Source: JBBIJH01 sp037446075
Lineage (GTDB): Bacteria; Bacteroidota; Ignavibacteria; UBA10030; JAHEZR01
Assembly (NCBI GenBank): GCA_037446075.1
Contig: JBBIJH010000081.1
Coordinates: 1-11,174, forward strand
DNA length: 11,174 bases
Direction: 5' to 3'
Positions 7,355-11,174 of this stretch are shown piece by piece (position 1 is the stretch's first letter; each line of letters begins with the position of its first letter). Position numbers and translations under genes: made by a program. Below the pieces are notes generated by a model, which saw only the letters and a list, made by a program, of their open reading frames with translations, ran no database searches and was not told where the DNA came from.

Positions 7355-8143
7355 TTAGAGTCTTTCGATATGAAGCCCGCCGTCGGCGTAGATGATTTCT
7401 CCAGTGCTAAATGGCAACAGATCTTGTGCGATCGCGGCGACGATCTTTCCAATGTCCTCTGGGTGTCCCCATCGTCTGATCGGGGAAATTCCTTTGCTGA
7501 TGAGACGGTCATACTGCTCCTTGACCGCTGCGACCATGTCAGTCTCGATGATTCCCGGACGGATTTCATAGACGTTGATGCCGTGCTCTGCTAGACGCAC
7601 TGCATACAGTTTTGCTGTCATTGATAGACCTGCCTTCGATACACAATATTCCCCTCGATTTATACTGACGGCTTCAGCAGAAATCGAACCGATGAACACA
7701 ATCTTTGGCCTCATCTCCTTGTTTCTTGACCGCTGCGCAATCATCCAATTAGCTACCTTTTGGGTAAGGAAGTATGGGCCTTTCAAGTTTGTGCCAATCA
7801 CTTCATCAAAGCTTTTCTCTGTTGCTTCAAGAATGTCTCTGCGCACCTTCGGCGGGATACCTGCGTTGTTCACGAGCAAATCGAGTCGGTGAAACTTTTT
7901 CTTGGCAAATTCGATCAGTCGCTCCCGGTCGGCTGACTTTGCGATGTTTGCCTGGCAGATCTCAGCTCTGATTGTCTTTTTCCTCGATCGTGCAGTCGAC
8001 AAACAATCGCTGCGTGTCTGACTTGCTGCTGATTTGTTCCTTGCGAAGTTGATGATGAGATTGTAGCCAAGCTTTGCAAGCTCAATGGCGATCCCGCGTC
8101 CGATGCCGCGGCTACCTCCCGTGATAAGAGCGACTGGGTTCAT
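7355..8143 (-). CDS. FabG-like short-chain dehydrogenase/reductase
   Basis: A 262-residue classical SDR. The dinucleotide-binding TGGSRGIG motif is at residues 8-15, NNAG at 92-95 and the structural Asn in TNLKGPYF at 119. The catalytic Ser153, Tyr166 and Lys170 lie within IGSISAEAVSINRGEYCVSK. The C-terminal blocks EIRPGIIETDM and STGEIIYADGG are typical. The overall pattern (RGEYCVSKAGLSMTAKL, then RPGIIETDM) resembles the group often labelled 3-ketoacyl-ACP reductase but commonly found in sugar-catabolism loci, so I would not take the fatty-acid role literally. It lies 8 bp upstream of the GH88 gene, so a role in reducing the keto-uronate released by that enzyme, as KduD or the alginate-pathway DEH reductases do, is plausible inference. 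The loop at residues 38-64 is slightly long and basic. No good Shine-Dalgarno precedes the ATG. Confidence 0.88.
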   Translation of the reverse strand: MNPVALITGGSRGIGRGIAIELAKLGYNLIINFARNKSAASQTRSDCLSTARSRKKTIRAEICQANIAKSADRERLIEFAKKKFHRLDLLVNNAGIPPKVRRDILEATEKSFDEVIGTNLKGPYFLTQKVANWMIAQRSRNKEMRPKIVFIGSISAEAVSINRGEYCVSKAGLSMTAKLYAVRLAEHGINVYEIRPGIIETDMVAAVKEQYDRLISKGISPIRRWGHPEDIGKIVAAIAQDLLPFSTGEIIYADGGLHIERL

Positions 8144-8175
8144 TCGAGAATGTGGAAAGTTTCAAATCGTGGCTC

Positions 8176-8204
8176 AATATAGTTTTTGATCTCGTAATGA
8201 GCAA
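8176..8204 (-). promoter_or_regulatory. Likely promoter of the SDR-GH88 operon
   Basis: Read on the minus strand, TTGCTC (8204-8199) is followed after exactly 17 bases by TATATT (8181-8176), close to the sigma-70 consensus. The -10 box lies about 32 bases before the SDR start codon, giving a leader of roughly 25 nt. No operator repeat is obvious around it. Confidence 0.55.
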
Positions 8205-8420
8205 GTCGAGTATTGGAAAGATACGTCGGAGGTAGAAGTGAATCTTGGGAGTGGAATTTGCCTCGCATCAAAGCCTTCCCTACAAATTACCTTTCTATTT
8301 GTACATGGCATCGCTGCCAACAGAGAGGATTTTCACCCTCAAAAGGTCGAATTCCGGCAGAGATTGGGTTAAAAGCTGAGTTCTCCGGGATTAGTTCCTT
8401 TGGGAATAATTAATCAGTTT
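8205..8420. other. Non-coding stretch between divergent operons, several small hairpins
   Basis: I see no convincing gene here. A 66-codon open frame at 8213-8413 has no ribosome site and no protein-like pattern. Several local inverted repeats occur: TACAAAT/ATTTGTA (8281-8287 with 8297-8303), GGCA/TGCC (8307-8318), AATTCCGG/CCGGGATT with one wobble pair (8350-8357 with 8385-8392), and ATTA-G-TTCC/GGAATAAT with one bulge (8390-8410). They might belong to a small RNA or upstream regulatory region, or be chance. Confidence 0.25.
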
Positions 8421-8425
8421 TTGAC

Positions 8426-8454
8426 TTGCTTCTGAGGATTTGGGTTCTTATATT
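8426..8454 (+). promoter_or_regulatory. Likely promoter of the rimP-nusA-infB operon
   Basis: TTGCTT (8426-8431) and TATATT (8449-8454) are separated by 17 bases. The spacing and -10 box equal those of the divergent minus-strand promoter. An overlapping TTGACT at 8421 is a better -35 box but sits 22 bases away. Transcription from here would begin near 8461, giving a leader of about 70 nt before rimP that contains the hairpin below. Confidence 0.55.
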
Positions 8455-8480
8455 AAGATCGGTTTTTGGAGCTTGTCGTG

Positions 8481-8514
8481 ATAGCCCAGGAGGTTTTTGT
8501 GGGCTATTTTTTTT
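8481..8514 (+). terminator. Intrinsic terminator hairpin in the rimP leader (possible attenuator)
   Basis: A perfect 8-bp stem, ATAGCCCA (8481-8488) with TGGGCTAT (8500-8507), encloses the 11-nt loop GGAGGTTTTTG and runs into eight consecutive Ts (8507-8514). This is a textbook intrinsic terminator. It lies between the likely promoter and rimP, so it would either end a short leader transcript or be read through under control. The AGGAGG at 8488-8493, across the stem top and loop, stands five bases before a GTG (8499) opening a five-codon frame (GTG GGC TAT TTT TTT TGA). NusA is known to autoregulate its operon in E. coli; applying that here is inference. Confidence 0.75.
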
Positions 8515-8521
8515 GAAAGGG
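8515..8521 (+). promoter_or_regulatory. Ribosome binding site of rimP
   Basis: GAAAGGG starts directly after the U-tract of the leader hairpin and lies eight bases before the TTG at 8530. It favours that TTG over the further upstream in-frame TTG at 8497, which lies inside the hairpin. Confidence 0.65.
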
Positions 8522-8529
8522 TTTTTTCC

Positions 8530-9021
8530 TTGCTCAGAAACTCTGGTGTTCTATCGAGAGTTCAAGAAATTTCGGAAGATGTCGCGGGTGACCACGATGC
8601 TTTCGTCGTTGATCTGTGCCTACGTGGTCAACGGGACAGTCAAGTCCTGGAGGTGTTCGTCGATACCGATAGTGGCATAACAGCGGATGAGTGCGCGAGA
8701 ATTAGCCGGGAGCTTTCTTACCGCCTTGATCAAGAGAGGTTGATTGCCGGAAGATACAACCTCGTTGTTTCCTCGCCGGGGCTTGATCGGCCATTGAAGT
8801 TCCGGCGTCAGTACGGGAAGAACATCGGCAGAAAACTTAAAGTTCGTTACCACGTTGGGAGCGACGTCAAAACACTGACCGGGAAGCTGATTCGAGTGGA
8901 AGAAGAGGCGATTACTCTTGCGGCCTCAGGGAGCATGGAAGATATCACGATCCCCTTCCATTCCATTGAAGAATCGAAAGTGGAGATAGAGTTTCGGACA
9001 ACTCGTACAGAAGGCCATTAG
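8530..9021 (+). CDS. rimP: Ribosome maturation factor RimP
   Basis: RimP binds the 30S precursor and assists its maturation. The protein is 163 residues from the TTG start chosen here, the normal length for the family. The N-terminal alpha/beta domain has the pattern FVVDLCLRG then VLEVFVDTDSGITADEC at about residues 25-55. The family signature NLVVSSPGLDRPLKF falls at residues 77-91, followed by the SH3-like C-terminal domain with LTGKLIRVEEEAITL. The start is supported by GAAAGGG eight bases upstream; an earlier TTG would place eleven unusual residues (starting WAIFFERVFS) in front. nusA follows after 27 bp with a good ribosome site, the conserved rimP-nusA-infB arrangement. Expression probably depends on the terminator-like hairpin immediately upstream. 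Confidence 0.93.
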   Translation: MLRNSGVLSRVQEISEDVAGDHDAFVVDLCLRGQRDSQVLEVFVDTDSGITADECARISRELSYRLDQERLIAGRYNLVVSSPGLDRPLKFRRQYGKNIGRKLKVRYHVGSDVKTLTGKLIRVEEEAITLAASGSMEDITIPFHSIEESKVEIEFRTTRTEGH

Positions 9022-9036
9022 AGAATATCTCGTTCG

Positions 9037-9042
9037 AAGGAG
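9037..9042 (+). promoter_or_regulatory. Ribosome binding site of nusA
   Basis: AAGGAG lies six bases before the nusA ATG in the 27-bp rimP-nusA gap. It is one of the strongest sites in the window and confirms the start. Confidence 0.75.
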
Positions 9043-9048
9043 AAGAAC

Positions 9049-10554
9049 ATGAACTACGAAATCGTTGATTCGTTCTCGCAGATGGTCCGTGAGAAAGGGA
9101 TTGACAAAGACATCCTTGCAGGGATTGTAGAAGATGTCTTTGGAATGATGGTGCGGAAAAAGTTCGGACCAGACGCGAAGTTCGAGGTCGTGGTGAACAT
9201 GGATAAAGGGGACATCGAGATCTACCTTGAGAAACAAGTCGTCGAGACTGTCACGAATCCGAACACAGAGATCGATCTTGAGACTGCCCGATCCCGGTCC
9301 GATGAAGACCTCCAGATAGGAGATGAATTTGTGGAGATCGTGGATCTCTCCTCCTTCGGGCGGCGCTTGGTAATCAGTGCGAAGCAAAACCTGAACCAGC
9401 GCATCAAAGAAATCGAGAAGGAGCTGATCTACAACGAATACACGAGCTCGATCGGAGAGATCGTCGTTGGAGAGATTTATCAAATCCGGAAGAACGAGAT
9501 CCTCGTCAACCATAATCGGAACGAATTAATCCTTCCGAAGAACGAGCAGATTTACAAGGAGCGGTACAAGAAAGGGGAAACGATTCGCGCGATCATAAAG
9601 GAGGTAAGGAAGAATTCTGGAAATCCGATCGTGATCATCTCGCGGGCTGACCCGAAGTTTCTTGCGAAACTGTTTGAAATCGAGATCCCTGAGATTTATG
9701 ACGGGATCATCGAGATCAAAGCGATTGCCCGCGAGCCGGGCGAACGGGCAAAAGTGGCGGTAGAATCCCACGACGACCGCATCGATGCTGTTGGGGCCTG
9801 CGTCGGTATGAAAGGGGTCCGGATTCATTCCATCGTGCGAGAATTGAACAACGAGAACATTGACGTCATCAACTACAGTGAAGACCCGATGGTTTACATT
9901 CAACGGGCCCTCGCGCCGGCGAAAATCAAAGGGATCCAGATCGACGAGAAAACAAAAACAGCAACCCTTCTTGTCCCGAACGACCAAATGTCTCTGTTAA
10001 TTGGAAGGAACGGCCAGAATATCCGTCTGGCATCGAAGCTAACAGGCTATACGATTGTTCCGATCAAGGAGAAGCCTGAAGTGGAGTATGATATCGAGCT
10101 TTCCGAGTTCAAGGAGGAAATTGGTGAGGAGCTTTATGGGAAACTCGTTGCCGCCGGTTACAACTCAGCGCAGGAAGTCTTGAAGGCGAGCTTCTCTAAC
10201 CTCTTGACGATCCAGGGGCTCAACGAACAGAAACTCCGTGAGTTGATTAATCTGCTTGAGACAGGGCTAGAGGAGGCTGAGGTAGTTGAAGAAGAAGAGG
10301 AAGCGGAGGTGAAACAAGCGGAAGAGACGGCAGAAGTATCTGACGGAGAAAGGGAAGAAGAAGAGGAGGAGGAAGAAGAGGAGGAGGAAGAGGACGAAGG
10401 GGAAGAGGAAGAGGAGGAGGAAATCGAAGAAGAACCAGAGGAGGAAGAAGCCCGGACCCTCTCGGAGGCAGAGGTTACAGAGGAGGCGGATGAGCCCGCT
10501 CCCAAATCTGAAAAAAGATCATCGAAGAAGACCGAAAAGAAAGCAAAGCGCTGA
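9049..10554 (+). CDS. nusA: Transcription termination/antitermination factor NusA
   Basis: NusA binds RNA polymerase and nascent RNA, promoting pausing, intrinsic termination and antitermination. Domains read in order: the N-terminal RNA-polymerase-binding domain (about 1-133), S1 (about 135-199, EIVVGEIYQIRKNEILVN), KH1 (about 200-277, DAVGACVGMKGVRIHSIVRE) and KH2 (about 278-345, LLIGRNGQNIRLASKLTGY). A single helix-hairpin-helix-like segment follows (about 354-403, FSNLLTIQGLNEQKLRELINLL). The remaining residues are unusual: about 406-485 are dominated by glutamate, with a run of 14 acidic residues from 436 to 450 broken only by adjoining acidic and glycine positions, and residues 486-501 are lysine-rich. 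The start is supported by AAGGAG six bases before the ATG. infB begins five bases after the stop. The tail may be an acidic regulatory arm like the acidic repeats of E. coli NusA, but this is inference. Confidence 0.97.
   Translation: MNYEIVDSFSQMVREKGIDKDILAGIVEDVFGMMVRKKFGPDAKFEVVVNMDKGDIEIYLEKQVVETVTNPNTEIDLETARSRSDEDLQIGDEFVEIVDLSSFGRRLVISAKQNLNQRIKEIEKELIYNEYTSSIGEIVVGEIYQIRKNEILVNHNRNELILPKNEQIYKERYKKGETIRAIIKEVRKNSGNPIVIISRADPKFLAKLFEIEIPEIYDGIIEIKAIAREPGERAKVAVESHDDRIDAVGACVGMKGVRIHSIVRELNNENIDVINYSEDPMVYIQRALAPAKIKGIQIDEKTKTATLLVPNDQMSLLIGRNGQNIRLASKLTGYTIVPIKEKPEVEYDIELSEFKEEIGEELYGKLVAAGYNSAQEVLKASFSNLLTIQGLNEQKLRELINLLETGLEEAEVVEEEEEAEVKQAEETAEVSDGEREEEEEEEEEEEEEDEGEEEEEEEIEEEPEEEEARTLSEAEVTEEADEPAPKSEKRSSKKTEKKAKR
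10345..10423 (+). repeat. Homopurine GAA/GAG tract inside nusA
   Basis: Bases 10345-10394 are an uninterrupted run of 50 purines, and after one C a further 28 purines extend to 10423. The tract encodes the polyglutamate part of the NusA tail by mixed GAA and GAG codons. Such mirror-like homopurine DNA is prone to slippage in units of three and can in principle form triplex DNA or RNA-DNA hybrids. Confidence 0.85.
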
Positions 10555-10559
10555 TCCTG

Positions 10560-11174
10560 ATGGCCGACACAGGAGGAACGAAGAAAAAGATTTATAAGCT
10601 CGCGACGGAGTTAAACCTCTCAAGCGAGACCATCATCGAGTTCCTTACAAAGAAAGGATACCCGGTGAAGAGTCACATGTCTTCGCTCGACGAGGAGATG
10701 CTCCAGGAGGTGATGAGCCACTTTAAGAGAGAGAAGGAGGTCGCCGACCGCCATCAGCGCAAACTGCATGAGCTACGGGAGGTAAGACGAAAGGCGGAAA
10801 AGAAGGTTCTTGAAAAGCCAGTCGAAGAGGTCGCTCCGAAAGAACCCATCCCGAGGGAAATCCCGGCTATCGCGAAAGAAGAGAAGCCGAAGAAGGAGCT
10901 GGTCGAAGTTCTGGAAGAAGCAGCTGTCGTAGCCGAAGCACCGCCAGCCCAAGCAACCCCTGAAGAAGTCGAGATCGTCGCGAGGGTTGCTCCGCCTCCA
11001 GCCCCCGAAAAGGTTGAAGAACCTGTCCAAGCACCTTCACCGGCAGCGCCAGAGTTGGCCGAAAAGCCTGTGGAAAGCCCCGTTGAGACGGTCCGACGTG
11101 CGAAGGTTGGATTAAAAATCAAGGGGAAGATGGATCTCGACAGTGCGCAGCCCGAAATGACCTCGAAGACCGCC
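10560..11174 (+). CDS. infB: Translation initiation factor IF-2, 5' end only
   Basis: The frame stays open to the end of the window, giving the first 205 residues; the GTPase domain lies beyond. IF-2 places initiator tRNA on the 30S subunit and promotes subunit joining. Residues about 9-60 form the small IF2_N helical module, KKIYKLATELNLSSETIIEF followed by LTKKGYPVKSHMSSLDEEML. Residues about 60-205 are a long, low-complexity linker rich in Glu, Pro, Ala, Lys and Val (EAPPAQATPEEVE, APSPAAPELAEKP), typical of the variable N-terminal region of IF-2. The ATG lies five bases after the nusA stop, and no strong Shine-Dalgarno is seen in the end of nusA, so coupling to nusA translation is likely. 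The position after nusA is the conserved one and supports the call. Confidence 0.93.
   Translation, partial: MADTGGTKKKIYKLATELNLSSETIIEFLTKKGYPVKSHMSSLDEEMLQEVMSHFKREKEVADRHQRKLHELREVRRKAEKKVLEKPVEEVAPKEPIPREIPAIAKEEKPKKELVEVLEEAAVVAEAPPAQATPEEVEIVARVAPPPAPEKVEEPVQAPSPAAPELAEKPVESPVETVRRAKVGLKIKGKMDLDSAQPEMTSKTA

Noticed and set aside
8322..8360. tRNA-like segment with GGTCGAATTCC resembling a T-arm
   Set aside because: No acceptor stem, D-arm or correctly sized anticodon arm can be formed around it.
8497..8529. Extended rimP start at the TTG at 8497
   Set aside because: The start would lie in the loop of the terminator hairpin, only three bases after AGGAGG, and would add hydrophobic residues foreign to RimP. 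The TTG at 8530 has a better-spaced site.
8926..9987. Two long minus-strand open frames across the rimP end and nusA
   Set aside because: They oppose conserved rimP and nusA coding sequence. Their Leu/Asp/Val-rich translations mirror the sense codons and have no start context.
10158..10505. Serine-rich minus-strand frame opposite the NusA tail
   Set aside because: The serine run is the reverse complement of the GAA/GAG tract, so it is an artefact of low complexity.
10754..11122. Minus-strand frame opposite the IF-2 linker
   Set aside because: The plus strand is clearly infB, and the reverse frame is low complexity (Ser/Gly/Ala/Phe) with no family.

Overview
This is a window of bacterial chromosome with base composition close to balanced. 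It carries eight complete protein genes, two genes cut by the window edges, and several non-coding structures. Every complete gene belongs to a recognisable family. The lineage cannot be fixed from the sequence. An apolipoprotein N-acyltransferase implies a lipoprotein-rich, probably diderm cell. The weak Shine-Dalgarno sites at several genes, the very acidic NusA tail and the IF2 N-terminus would suit the Bacteroidota/Chlorobi/Ignavibacteria group, but that placement is inference.

Left part (1-5826, all + strand). The 3' end of a PAP2-type lipid phosphatase overlaps lnt (apolipoprotein N-acyltransferase) by four bases. A 134-bp spacer holding a possible reverse-strand gene remnant follows. 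Next come a low-specificity L-threonine aldolase (TTG start with a good ribosome binding site), a small hotdog-fold thioesterase, and trpE and trpG, the two subunits of anthranilate synthase. The last 18 codons and the stop of trpE lie inside an inverted repeat that looks inserted. After trpG lies a compact, highly folded element of about 107 bp bounded by a perfect 9-bp inverted repeat.

Middle part (5964-8143, - strand). A two-gene operon encodes a FabG-like short-chain dehydrogenase, then a GH88 unsaturated glucuronyl hydrolase. This suggests use of uronic-acid oligosaccharides released by polysaccharide lyases. A promoter-like pair (TTGCTC, 17 bp, TATATT) lies just upstream on the minus strand.

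Right part (8144-11174, + strand). A non-coding stretch of about 390 bp separates the divergent operons. It ends in a plus-strand promoter (TTGCTT, 17 bp, TATATT) and a textbook intrinsic-terminator hairpin whose U-tract touches the rimP ribosome binding site. Then follow rimP, nusA and the start of infB, the conserved ribosome maturation, transcription elongation and translation initiation operon. NusA ends in a roughly 80-residue, almost all-glutamate tail and a lysine-rich tip, encoded by a long pure-purine DNA tract.

I found no phage genes, transposase, CRISPR array, rRNA or convincing tRNA. The non-coding elements are the most promising novelty: the folded element after trpG, the palindrome that ends trpE, and the hairpin leader of rimP-nusA-infB.
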